A DNA stretch of 33,621 bases, taken from NCBI GenBank assembly GCA_030431075.1, contig JAUIJR010000009.1, positions 1 to 33,621 on the forward strand. The letters are read 5' to 3'. The notes below the pieces were generated by a model, which saw nothing but the letters and a program-made list of their open reading frames with translations, was not told the origin of the DNA and did no database searches. This DNA is from Polyangia bacterium. GTDB lineage: Bacteria; Myxococcota_A; Polyangia; Nannocystales; Nannocystaceae. The position numbers were made by a program, and so were the translations under genes. This document shows positions 22,989 through 32,638 of this stretch, piece by piece; position 1 is the stretch's first letter, and each line of letters opens with the position of its first letter.

Positions 22989-23909
22989 GTGGGCGTCCCC
23001 GACGAGGATCGGAGCGTCGGGCGCTACCGCGTCCTTCGGCGGATCGGTTCGGGCGGTATGTCGGTCGTTTACCGGGCCTACGACCCGAGCTTGGACCGCC
23101 ATGTCGCGCTGAAGATCCTGCCGCCGTGGGAGGACGACTCCGCTTTTGCCCGCCTCGAACGCGAGGCCCGAGCGATGGCGCAGCTGGCTCACCCCCACGT
23201 CGCCGCCATCTACGAGACCGGCCGGCATGGACGGCGCAGCTTCATCGCCATGGAGCTGATCGAGGGGCCGACCTTGTCGGACTGGGTCGACGAGACGGCG
23301 CGACCGTGGACCGAGGTGATGCGCGCCTACTTGCAAGCGGGTCGCGGGCTGGCCGCGGCCCACCGCGCCGGCTTGGTGCACCGTGACTTCAAGCCCTCGA
23401 ACGTACTCATCGGCGACGATGGACGCGTGCGGGTCGTCGACTTTGGGCTCGCGCGCCCCACCGTGCTCGGCGACGCGCTCGACGAGACCATCTTGCCACC
23501 CGACTCGCACGCCGAGCTCTTGTTGAGCGACGCGGGCGAGGAGCTGCGCCAAGATCTGATCGGCGGCCGCGACGTCACGCGTACCGGCGTCATCTCGGGT
23601 ACGCCCGCGTACATGTCACCCGAGCTGCACGCGGGTGGCCTGGCCACCCCCGCGAGCGACCAGTTCGCCTTCGCCGTCGCTTTGTGGGAGGGGCTCTACG
23701 GCGAACGTCCCTTCCCCGGGCGCTCGGCCTTTGCCGTCGCACAGGCGATCTGTAACGGCGAGCGCCGGACCGCCCCGAACGGCTTCACCCCCAAGTGGGT
23801 CGAGCACATCTTGCACCGCGCGCTCCAGCCCGATCCGGTCGACCGTTACCCCTCGATGGGCGCCATGTTGGGGGCCTTCGTCTTTACCTGGCGGGTCATT
23901 CACGCGTGA
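22989..23909 (+). CDS. Soluble Ser/Thr protein kinase with long activation segment
   Basis: A 306-residue Hanks-type kinase that is almost only the catalytic domain: no membrane helix and no sensor region. Gly loop GSGGMS 20-25, Lys42, HRDFKPSN 131-138 (fully canonical), DFG 151-153, SPE 210-212. About 60 residues separate DFG from SPE, roughly twice the usual distance; the insert (ETILPPDSHAELLLSDAGEE...) is acidic and may be a docking or phosphorylation loop. GTG 22989 is selected because upstream codons overlap the divergent gene and a -10 lies 6 nt upstream. Its stop overlaps the methyltransferase start (GTGA), so both are probably made together. Confidence 0.92.
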   Translation: MGVPDEDRSVGRYRVLRRIGSGGMSVVYRAYDPSLDRHVALKILPPWEDDSAFARLEREARAMAQLAHPHVAAIYETGRHGRRSFIAMELIEGPTLSDWVDETARPWTEVMRAYLQAGRGLAAAHRAGLVHRDFKPSNVLIGDDGRVRVVDFGLARPTVLGDALDETILPPDSHAELLLSDAGEELRQDLIGGRDVTRTGVISGTPAYMSPELHAGGLATPASDQFAFAVALWEGLYGERPFPGRSAFAVAQAICNGERRTAPNGFTPKWVEHILHRALQPDPVDRYPSMGAMLGAFVFTWRVIHA

Positions 23910-24775
23910 CCGAGCTCGAGCTCGAGATCTACGAGGGCGACAACCTCGCTTGGCTCGAGGCCTTCGCGGACGAGAGCTTCGATCTCATCTACATCGATCC
24001 GCCCTTCAACACCGGGCACAGCCAGGTGCGACGCACCCTGAAGACCGTCCGTGACCAGGCCGGCGACCGACAGGGCTTTGGCGGGCACCGCTACCGCACC
24101 CGCGAGCTCAACCGCCTCGCCTACGAGGACTCCTTCGACGACTACCTCGGCTTTTTGGGGCCGCGACTCGAGCAGGCCCGTCGTCTCCTCGCCCCCGACG
24201 GAAGCTTGGTAGTGCACCTCGACTACCGCGAGGTGCACTACGCGAAGGTCTTCTTGGACGGCCTGTTCGGGCGCGAGGCCTTCATCAACGAGATCATCTG
24301 GGCCTACGACTACGGCGCTCGCAGCACCAAGCGCTGGTCACCCAAGCACGACAACTTGCTGTGGTACGCGAAAGATCCGCGGAACTACCACTACGACCAA
24401 GCCGCGAGCGATCGCATCGAGTACATGGCCCCCAAGCTCGTCGGGGCCGAAAAAGCGGCCCGCGGAAAAATCCCGACGGACACCTGGTGGCACACCATCG
24501 TGAGCCCCACCTCCAAAGAGAAGACGGGCTACCCGACCCAAAAGCCCCTCGGCTTGCTGCGACGCTTGGTCGAGGTCCACAGCGCGCCGGGCGACCGCCT
24601 CTTGGACTTCTTTGCCGGCAGCGGAAGCTGGGGTGAGGCGGCCCTGCGCGCCGGCCGTCACTGCGTGTTGATCGACGACAACCCGGCCGCGATCGAGGTC
24701 ATGCGCGAACGACTGGCCTTCGCCGAACCCCGACTGCACACCGCCCCCGTCACCCAGCGCGCGAGAGAACGATGA
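23906..24775 (+). CDS. Solitary DNA methyltransferase (beta-class, N6-adenine or N4-cytosine)
   Basis: Transfers methyl from S-adenosylmethionine to an exocyclic amino group in DNA. 289 residues. The catalytic motif IV IDPPFN is at 30-35 and the SAM-binding motif I LDFFAGSGSWGEAA at about 233-246; the order IV - target region - I defines class beta. A conserved PTQKPLGLLRRLVE follows the target-recognition region. DPPF is commonest in adenine-N6 enzymes. No restriction endonuclease gene is adjacent. GTG 23906 overlaps the kinase stop; the last codons overlap the next ATG (ATGA). The unusual setting between a kinase and an envelope protein suggests a regulatory rather than a restriction role (inference). 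Confidence 0.92.
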   Translation: MTELELEIYEGDNLAWLEAFADESFDLIYIDPPFNTGHSQVRRTLKTVRDQAGDRQGFGGHRYRTRELNRLAYEDSFDDYLGFLGPRLEQARRLLAPDGSLVVHLDYREVHYAKVFLDGLFGREAFINEIIWAYDYGARSTKRWSPKHDNLLWYAKDPRNYHYDQAASDRIEYMAPKLVGAEKAARGKIPTDTWWHTIVSPTSKEKTGYPTQKPLGLLRRLVEVHSAPGDRLLDFFAGSGSWGEAALRAGRHCVLIDDNPAAIEVMRERLAFAEPRLHTAPVTQRARER

Positions 24776-25437
24776 AAGCTTGCACCCTCCCCCTCCTGGG
24801 TCTCGCCTTGGGCGCGGCCCTACTGACCCCGCGCCCGGCCGAGGCCTGTGAGCCCTGTCCCTCGACCTTGGACCTCGACGCATCGCTCGCGCAAGCGGAT
24901 GCGATCGTGCTGGCGCGCCTGCCCGACGGTCGGCTCCCCGAGTACGCCGACATGCCCGAGACGATCGAGCTGCAGGTCGACGAGGTCCTGCACGGCCCGC
25001 TACAGCCCGGCCCGATCCAGGTTCACGCCTACTCCGGGATGTGCGCCTACGGATTCACTCCGCGCACGGCGTCGCCCCACCTGCTGGTCATGCGCAAAGG
25101 CGGCGAGCGCTGGACGCCCGTCGACCAGGGCTGCTCGACCCACACCCTCGAGATCGTCGACGGCAAGCTTCCGGCCTCCGTCGGTGGGCAAAGCTACGAG
25201 GCCTTTGTGGCCGCGCGCTTTCCCGAAGCCAAACGCGGGGCCGCCCCTGACCCCCCAAAGCCCCCAGACTCCGAAAAGCCCGCCGTGGCGGCCGACCCCG
25301 CGCCGCCGGTCCCCGAAAGTTCACCCAAAGAGTCCCCGCCACCGAGCTCCGGCGGCTGTCGCGTCGATGACACGTCCCCCAGCTCGGCGCTTTGGCTCGG
25401 CCTCGCGCTGCTGGGATTGCGCCGTCGCCGTCGCTAG
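24772..25437 (+). CDS. NTR/TIMP-like secreted protein with MYXO-CTERM-like tail
   Basis: A 221-residue envelope protein. The signal peptide ends near AEA-CEPC. A domain at about 26-150 has the Cys and strand pattern of NTR/TIMP-like OB folds: CxxC start, ADAIVLARL, IELQVDEVLHGPL, a central CAYGF, HLLVMRKGGERW, then GCSTHTLEI. A Pro/Lys/Glu linker leads to a C-terminal sorting tail of 26 residues: Cys196, a hydrophobic helix (ALWLGLALLGL) and a final RRRRR. That layout matches the MYXO-CTERM signal, which directs surface anchoring in myxobacteria. It overlaps the methyltransferase gene as ATGA. The domain call is by eye; partner proteins are unknown. Confidence 0.82.
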   Translation: MKACTLPLLGLALGAALLTPRPAEACEPCPSTLDLDASLAQADAIVLARLPDGRLPEYADMPETIELQVDEVLHGPLQPGPIQVHAYSGMCAYGFTPRTASPHLLVMRKGGERWTPVDQGCSTHTLEIVDGKLPASVGGQSYEAFVAARFPEAKRGAAPDPPKPPDSEKPAVAADPAPPVPESSPKESPPPSSGGCRVDDTSPSSALWLGLALLGLRRRRR

Positions 25438-25462
25438 CCCAATGAGCACCCGCCCGCGCCAT

Positions 25463-25999
25463 TCACGGCTGCGAAACGAGGTGCTCTTCGGCCACCCGCC
25501 AACCGCCCTCACCTTTCGTGACGACGACTTCGAAGGGGGCTTCGTACTGCTTGAGGCGGTTGAAGCGTGTCGACCTGATGCGCACGCGCTCGGCTCCCTC
25601 GCGTTCAAAGCTGACGTCGGTGTAGTCGCTGATGTCTCCTCGAGATTTCGCCACCGGCATGCTCTCGATGAGCAAGGGCCGCATTTGCGAGAACGGCACC
25701 TGCATGTTGCGAACCCCCATCGGATAGTGCCGCTCGTTGTAGAGCACGGCATCGGGCCAGTAGAGCCCAACCATCTTTGGATCGAACGCGTGCTCCAGCG
25801 CCACGTAGCGCTCCCACAAGGCCTCGGGGGAGTCAGAGTAGATATCTTCGAACTCGTCCATCCGTGGTCCTTTGGTCTTGGCGTTCGGCGCAGCCGCGGC
25901 GGCCTTGGTGCCCGCTGCCGGCGCGGGCGTGGGCGTACACCCCGGCCCCGACGCGACGAAGGTCACCAGAGCCACGACCCACGACGTCGACACACGCAT
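25463..25999 (-). CDS. Lipoprotein with NTF2/SnoaL-like domain
   Basis: A 178-residue protein with a signal peptide ending in a lipobox-like GPGC, an Ala/Pro/Lys linker, and a domain from about residue 50 that fits the NTF2/SnoaL-like fold: a helical start (SPEALWERYVALEHAFDPKM), VGLYWPDAVLYNERHYP, then strands (DVSFEREGAERVRIRSTRFN and FEVVVTKGEGGWRVAEEHLV). Such folds serve as enzymes or as ligand/partner binding modules; no catalytic residues can be assigned. ATG 25999 has a GGAGGGG ribosome binding site; the adjacent GTG 26002 adds one residue. It lies downstream of the non-RD kinase gene on the same strand. Confidence 0.8.
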   Translation of the reverse strand: MRVSTSWVVALVTFVASGPGCTPTPAPAAGTKAAAAAPNAKTKGPRMDEFEDIYSDSPEALWERYVALEHAFDPKMVGLYWPDAVLYNERHYPMGVRNMQVPFSQMRPLLIESMPVAKSRGDISDYTDVSFEREGAERVRIRSTRFNRLKQYEAPFEVVVTKGEGGWRVAEEHLVSQP

Positions 26000-26040
26000 C
26001 ACGACTCGTCCCCTCCACCGCGGGAAATGAGCTCGCGGCT

Positions 26041-26061
26041 CCCGGGCTGAACGAGCCCGGG
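26041..26061. terminator. Hairpin between kinase and NTF2-like lipoprotein genes
   Basis: CCCGGGCT (26041-26048) and AGCCCGGG (26054-26061) form a perfect 8-bp stem with loop GAACG. No T tract; it may stabilise or weakly terminate. A second repeat GGGGCTC/GAGCCCC lies at 26100-26126. Confidence 0.35.
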
Positions 26062-26135
26062 CTTCTCGATGCGCCCGACGAGAGTGTGAGGCGTCATCCG
26101 GGGCTCACGAGATAGGTCGGAGCCCCGGGCAAAGC

Positions 26136-27050
26136 TCAGGGGATGTGATTGAGCGCGACCTGCATCACCTTCGCGCTTTGAAAGCGGTGCTCGGGATTTT
26201 TGGCCGTCGCCGTGACGAAAAATCCGTCGATGGCCTCGGCTCGATCCGCGGGCGTGTTTGCGGGCAGGTAGGTGCTCGGCGGCGCCATCGGGCGCTCGCG
26301 CTGCGCCTTGAGGGCCTCGCGCGGGTGTTCGGCGAAGAGGTCCTCGAGGGGGTGACGGCCCTGCGTGACGATCTCGAAGAAGGTCATGCCCAGCGCGTAG
26401 AGGTCCGCGCGTTGATCGATGGGGCCTCCCGCCACCGTCTGCTCGGGCGGCATGTAGAAAGGATCCCCCATGATGCGGCGCGAGTCGTGGGACTCGGGGC
26501 GGGAGAGGTCGCGGGCGACACCGAAGTCGAGCAGTTTCACCAACTTGAGGTTGGGGTCGTACTGATCGGTGGCCACGAAGATGTTCGCGGGCTTGATGTC
26601 GCAGTGCACGAAGTTGCGGACGTGCACATGGGTCAGACCCTCGAGGATCTGCCGAAAGACGTCGCGCACGAAGTCGAAGTCCATCAGCTCCCCCGCCTCC
26701 AAAAAGCCCATCAGGTCGCGGCCTTCGAGGTACTCCATGGCGAACCAGTAGAGGCTGTGCTCCCGCGTGGTGCCGACCTCGAGGGTACGGATGAGGTTGG
26801 GATGCATGAAGGTCCCGCACAGGCGCGCCTCTTGGCGAAAGCGCCGCTGCTCGCTCTCGGGAACGTCGACCTTCATCATCTTGAGCGCCGCGTAGCGGTT
26901 CATGATGGGGTCGAAGACCTTGTAGACCTTCCCCATGCCGCCCTCGCCCAGGCGCTCGACGATCTGGTACTGCTTGGACTGCGTGAGGACGGTGCCAGGC
27001 GGCAAATCGACGCCCGCCGAATCCTGCGCGATCGGACCCTCTCCGCTCAC
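26136..27050 (-). CDS. Soluble Ser/Thr protein kinase, non-RD type (HCD catalytic loop)
   Basis: A 304-residue Hanks-type kinase without membrane helix. Gly loop GEGGMG 35-40, Lys57, catalytic loop HCDIKPAN 149-156, DFG 175-177. The Arg of HRD is Cys150, making it a non-RD kinase; such kinases usually do not need activation-loop phosphorylation for activation. The APE motif is PPE (201-203). Two neighbouring cysteines could also make it redox-sensitive, a speculation. GTG 27050 has a GATAAG -10-like sequence 8 nt upstream and no ribosome binding site. It lies between lon and the NTF2-like gene. Confidence 0.93.
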   Translation of the reverse strand: MSGEGPIAQDSAGVDLPPGTVLTQSKQYQIVERLGEGGMGKVYKVFDPIMNRYAALKMMKVDVPESEQRRFRQEARLCGTFMHPNLIRTLEVGTTREHSLYWFAMEYLEGRDLMGFLEAGELMDFDFVRDVFRQILEGLTHVHVRNFVHCDIKPANIFVATDQYDPNLKLVKLLDFGVARDLSRPESHDSRRIMGDPFYMPPEQTVAGGPIDQRADLYALGMTFFEIVTQGRHPLEDLFAEHPREALKAQRERPMAPPSTYLPANTPADRAEAIDGFFVTATAKNPEHRFQSAKVMQVALNHIP

Positions 27051-27058
27051 GGCCGAAG

Positions 27059-27064
27059 CTTATC
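27059..27064 (-). promoter_or_regulatory. -10 element of the non-RD kinase gene
   Basis: GATAAG on the minus strand, 8 nt before GTG 27050; leaderless spacing. Confidence 0.42.
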
Positions 27065-27105
27065 GATCCCGAGACGACATGCGAAGGCCAAGAAGGGCCC
27101 GAATT

Positions 27106-27138
27106 CGAAGAGGCCGCGCAACTCGCGCAGCCTCTTCG
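27106..27138 (-). terminator. Hairpin downstream of lon
   Basis: CGAAGAGGC (27106-27114) pairs perfectly with GCCTCTTCG (27130-27138); an inner GCG/CGC stem extends it. It lies 34 nt beyond the lon stop. There is no T tract after it on the minus strand. Confidence 0.45.
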
Positions 27139-27171
27139 GGATGCCCTCGGGCCTGAGCGGCCCGCGGGGGC

Positions 27172-29628
<2,457 letters not shown>

Positions 29629-29641
29629 GTGTTTTTGGGCT

Positions 29642-29657
29642 CCGAAGGCCGCTTCGG
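29642..29657 (-). promoter_or_regulatory. 5'-terminal stem-loop in lon leader, touching the ribosome binding site
   Basis: CCGAAG and CTTCGG pair perfectly around a 4-nt loop. On the mRNA the 3' arm runs into CGGAG, the only Shine-Dalgarno-like sequence, so two of its G residues would be paired. It starts within about 3 nt of the predicted mRNA 5' end. Confidence 0.45.
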
Positions 29658-29666
29658 GGCGTTTCG

Positions 29667-29695
29667 ACGCTAGCACCGGGCCCCATGGGGGTCAA
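29667..29695 (-). promoter_or_regulatory. Sigma-70-like promoter of lon
   Basis: On the minus strand TTGACC (29695-29690), 17-nt spacer, TAGCGT (29672-29667). The predicted start near 29660 gives a 32-nt leader. Confidence 0.7.
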
Positions 29696-29811
29696 ACCGA
29701 GAACCGTCGCCAAGTTGGCCTGTACGCCCGAATTCGGCCGCCCACCGGCCGAACCTCGCGCACGACGCCCTCGCGCGTGAGGGTTGTGTCGGCGCGCACG
29801 GCGAACGCGAA

Positions 29812-31011
29812 TCAACTGAGCAGCCTGCGGATCTGCCCCTCGTCATTCGCGGCCGGCGCCACGAACCAAGGCCACAAGCGCGAACCGGCCGCGGCCACGG
29901 CGATCGTCCACGGCACCCCCGGCTCTCCCGTGCACGCGCCCAAGAACATGGCGAGCTCGAGCACCGGTGCTTGCACCAGCGCCCCCGGAACGCCGATTCC
30001 CAGCCGACGGACCCAGGTGTCCATGCGCGGCAAGGCCAGTCGATCGGGCGCGCCGCGGCGCAGCAACAAGCGCACCCGCGCGATGTCGAGAAGCACGGCA
30101 ACCCCGCCCACGGCCAGCAAGACCAAGGCCGCGACCTGGCTGCGATCGCTCTCGGCGACCAGCACATAGGTCGAGGTCGCTATGAAGACCGCGTGTCCGA
30201 GCGGGCGCACCAGCTGCGCCAGGGTCTCGCCTGGCTCGTAGGGATCGTCGAGCGTGGTCGCGCTCGTGAACGCCGCGGTCCCCAAGGCCCGCAAGGGCCG
30301 CAACAAGCGCGCCACGTGCACGCCAAAGAGCAAGAAGATCGCGCCGGCCAACAAACCCCACCACGCGCCGCTGAGCACCCAGATGCCTGCGCCCAAGGCC
30401 GCGACCAGAGCCGCGAGCTCGAGCTGCGCGATGCTGGCGCGACTGCGGGCCAGCCAGCGCAAAGTCCACATGCCGGCGACGCGGTTGAAACTCGAGCCCT
30501 CGAGGTCGAGCTCGCTTTCGCAGGCGGCGACCAGCGCTTCGCTGCGTTGGCGATCCTCTTCGTCGACCAAGCGCGCCAAGCTGTGGGCGCCAAAGCGCTC
30601 GGGCAAGTCGAGGCCCTCGGCCACGGGCACCGTCGGAGGGACGCGTTCGAGACGGCCGGCGAAACAGGCGGCCGGGCGCCCGACCTCGTCGTACAAGGCG
30701 AAGCGCTCATCCGCTTCGAGGGGGTGCTCGATCATCAGGCGCAAGAGCTGCGGATCGACGTAGGTCCCTTCCCAAAGGATCAGGGCGGGCGCGCCGACCT
30801 CGTCGCCGGTGGCGACCTCGATCGACCCCTCGGGCCGCCGCTGCAGACCCGGCCCCCCCAGCACGCGGCTGAAGCCGGCGCGTCGGGCGTTGGCCGCCAC
30901 GCGCGCGCTCGAAGTCACGCCGAGGACGGGGCGCGTCAGGTCCACGCGCGCATCCCCGTCGGCCAAGATCACGAGCGTGGGGACGCCCGCGCTGTGGCCC
31001 AGTTCGCTCAT
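29812..31011 (-). CDS. Degenerate nucleotidyltransferase/CDP-alcohol phosphotransferase-like membrane protein
   Basis: A 399-residue protein whose layout matches bifunctional inositol-1-phosphate cytidylyltransferase/di-inositol-phosphate-phosphate synthase. Residues 12-130 resemble a sugar-nucleotidyltransferase fold (LVILADGDARVDLTRPVLGV; ANARRAGFSRVLGG; ALILWEGTYVDPQLL). A linker (LVDEEDRQRSEALV, then SSFNRVAGMWTLRWLARS) corresponds to the NRRIS region. Six hydrophobic segments follow. The CDP-alcohol motif DGxxAR-x8-Gxxx-D-xxx-D appears as GVHVAR at 230-235, eight residues, Gly244, Phe248 and Thr252: spacing kept, all three Asp lost. Synthesis activity is therefore unlikely. ATG 31011 overlaps the HAD phosphatase stop (ATGA). 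The homology is inferred by eye. Confidence 0.6.
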   Translation of the reverse strand: MSELGHSAGVPTLVILADGDARVDLTRPVLGVTSSARVAANARRAGFSRVLGGPGLQRRPEGSIEVATGDEVGAPALILWEGTYVDPQLLRLMIEHPLEADERFALYDEVGRPAACFAGRLERVPPTVPVAEGLDLPERFGAHSLARLVDEEDRQRSEALVAACESELDLEGSSFNRVAGMWTLRWLARSRASIAQLELAALVAALGAGIWVLSGAWWGLLAGAIFLLFGVHVARLLRPLRALGTAAFTSATTLDDPYEPGETLAQLVRPLGHAVFIATSTYVLVAESDRSQVAALVLLAVGGVAVLLDIARVRLLLRRGAPDRLALPRMDTWVRRLGIGVPGALVQAPVLELAMFLGACTGEPGVPWTIAVAAAGSRLWPWFVAPAANDEGQIRRLLS

Positions 31012-31703
31012 CGCTGCGCGTGGGCCTCCATCCAGGCGCGCAGCTGGTCGACCTCGAGGCCCTCGAGCCCTTCGATCCGCGCGTGCGCCCCGCTTTGGTC
31101 TTGGTGCCCCGGGTCACCGGGCGGCGGGTTCGCGGCGGCGGTCGCCACCACGCACATCCCGGCCGCGAGCCCCGAGGCGATGCCCGCCTCGCTGTCTTCG
31201 AAGACCATGCAGCGCTCGGGCGCGACCCCGAGGCGTTCGGCCGCCATCAAAAATCCATCGGGCGCGGGCTTTCCCCGCGGGTAGTCCTCGGCGCCCAGAT
31301 AAAAGCGCAAGCGAGACTCGAAGCCCAAACGCTCGAGGGCGTAGGCGATCTCGGCGCGGCTCGAGCCCGAGACGATGGTCATCGGGATGCCCGCTGCGTG
31401 GGCGCGCTCGACGAACTCCGCCCCGCCGGCGAGCAGCTCGATGTCGCCCGCCCCCGCGGCCGTCAGCGCCTCTTTGGCCTCGATGGCGCCGGCTTGAAGC
31501 TCGGCCAAGCTCAGCCCGGTCTTCTTCCCGATCTCGAGGACCTCGTAGATCTCTTGCCAAGCGTGCCCGATCACGAAGCGCTTGTGGGCGTCGGAGATCG
31601 GGTGGCCGCGCTCCGCCATGAAGCGAGCGATGCCCTCGGCGTGAAAGGCCTCGCTGTCGACGAAGGTGCCATCGAGATCGAACAAAATCGCGTCCGGGAG
31701 CAC
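31008..31703 (-). CDS. HAD-superfamily hydrolase (phosphatase/phosphoglucomutase-like)
   Basis: A 231-residue HAD subfamily IA protein. Motif I FDLDGTFVD carries the nucleophile Asp9 and acid Asp11; motif II is TIVSGSS; motif III Lys lies in RGKPAPDGF; motif IV is VFEDSEAG. The helical cap follows motif I. Likely substrates are small sugar or polyol phosphates; beta-phosphoglucomutase-like members look similar. GTG 31703 is the only start that keeps motif I near the N-terminus. The 4-nt overlap with the DIPP-synthase-like gene suggests a joint role in a phospho-polyol pathway (inference); the C-terminal 30 residues are unconserved-looking. Confidence 0.9.
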   Translation of the reverse strand: MLPDAILFDLDGTFVDSEAFHAEGIARFMAERGHPISDAHKRFVIGHAWQEIYEVLEIGKKTGLSLAELQAGAIEAKEALTAAGAGDIELLAGGAEFVERAHAAGIPMTIVSGSSRAEIAYALERLGFESRLRFYLGAEDYPRGKPAPDGFLMAAERLGVAPERCMVFEDSEAGIASGLAAGMCVVATAAANPPPGDPGHQDQSGAHARIEGLEGLEVDQLRAWMEAHAQR

Positions 31704-31760
31704 GTGTCGACGGTGGCCCCAAAGAGGGACGAAAGCAAGCCCCGGGCGCCCTGCGAGCGC

Positions 31761-31766
31761 GATAAG
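31761..31766 (+). promoter_or_regulatory. -10 element upstream of the 31775 gene
   Basis: GATAAG, 8 nt before GTG 31775, no ribosome binding site; leaderless spacing. TAAGCT at 31763-31768 is an alternative hexamer. Confidence 0.38.
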
Positions 31767-31774
31767 CTGCCGCC

Positions 31775-32617
31775 GTGAACGGTGCGGCCGCCCTTTGGCT
31801 CACGGCCTTGCTCGCCGCCCCCGCGCCTGCGCCTGAAGCTACGCCCGCCCCCGAAGCTACGCTCGCCCCCGAAGCTGCGCCCACCCCCGAAGCGGAGGAC
31901 TTTTTCGTGACGGAGGTGGCCTTCGGTTCGTCGATCGGCGTGGGCTGGATGAACCTCCGCGCGCTCGATCGCGCCTACGAAGACGCCGGTCTGCCCGGCT
32001 TCGTGCCCACCCAGTGGACGCCCTTCGCCGTCAACGGCGAGCTGTGGATCGGTCGGCACGTCCCCGCCTTCGACTTCATGCGGCTGAGCCAAGCTCGCAA
32101 GGCCCCCGATCGCAACGGCCTCACCAGCCAGCTGCGCGCGAGCTTCACCGAGATCAGTTATGGCTACGCCGTCCATCACCGGCGGGGCTTTTCGATCGTG
32201 CCTCGGGCCGGCTTCGGCATCTTCGACCTCGAGCAGTCGGCACATGCCACCGAGGGCTTCGATGCTGCGACGCAGTTCGAGGCGCTCGGCCAAAGCGAGG
32301 GGCAAAGCGGCGGCCGGAGCTTGGTGATGACGAAGTCCGCGATGGTCTTCGAAGCGGGCATCGCCTTTAGCTACCTGGTCGAGTTCCGGCGCAAAGAGGT
32401 GCCCCCGCGTCCGGGCCTGGGCGCCGGCATCCGGATCGGGCTGCGCTTGTCGGGGGCCGTGCAGCTCTTCGACTTTGGGCCCCAAGGCGCCGCGTGGCGC
32501 AGCGGGGGCACCCGCGTCCAGGCCGCTCCGGATCTGCGCGGCGACATGCTGAGCTTGCGCTTGGTGCTCGCGCCCTCGCTGCTGCATCGCTCGCGCGTCG
32601 AGCCGACCGCGCCTTGA
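31775..32617 (+). CDS. Putative outer-membrane beta-barrel or periplasmic protein (hypothetical)
   Basis: A 280-residue protein with a short signal peptide (MNGAAALWLTALLAAPAPA), a Pro-Glu-Ala-Thr repeat linker (three PEAT-like units) and a body with alternating hydrophobic/polar strands: VTEVAFGSSIGVGWMNLRAL, LRASFTEISYGYAVHHRRGF, FSIVPRAGFGIFDL, GAGIRIGLRLSGAVQLFDFG, MLSLRLVLAPSLLHRS. This pattern fits a small beta-barrel, but the C-terminus does not end in the usual aromatic residue. GTG 31775 has a -10-like sequence 8 nt upstream. It is divergent from the HAD gene. No family recognised. Confidence 0.68.
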   Translation: MNGAAALWLTALLAAPAPAPEATPAPEATLAPEAAPTPEAEDFFVTEVAFGSSIGVGWMNLRALDRAYEDAGLPGFVPTQWTPFAVNGELWIGRHVPAFDFMRLSQARKAPDRNGLTSQLRASFTEISYGYAVHHRRGFSIVPRAGFGIFDLEQSAHATEGFDAATQFEALGQSEGQSGGRSLVMTKSAMVFEAGIAFSYLVEFRRKEVPPRPGLGAGIRIGLRLSGAVQLFDFGPQGAAWRSGGTRVQAAPDLRGDMLSLRLVLAPSLLHRSRVEPTAP

Positions 32618-32638
32618 GCTCGCGCGAGGAGGACACGC

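Noticed and set aside
23906-24775. Restriction-modification system
   Set aside because: No endonuclease or specificity gene is next to the methyltransferase; neighbours are a kinase and an envelope protein.
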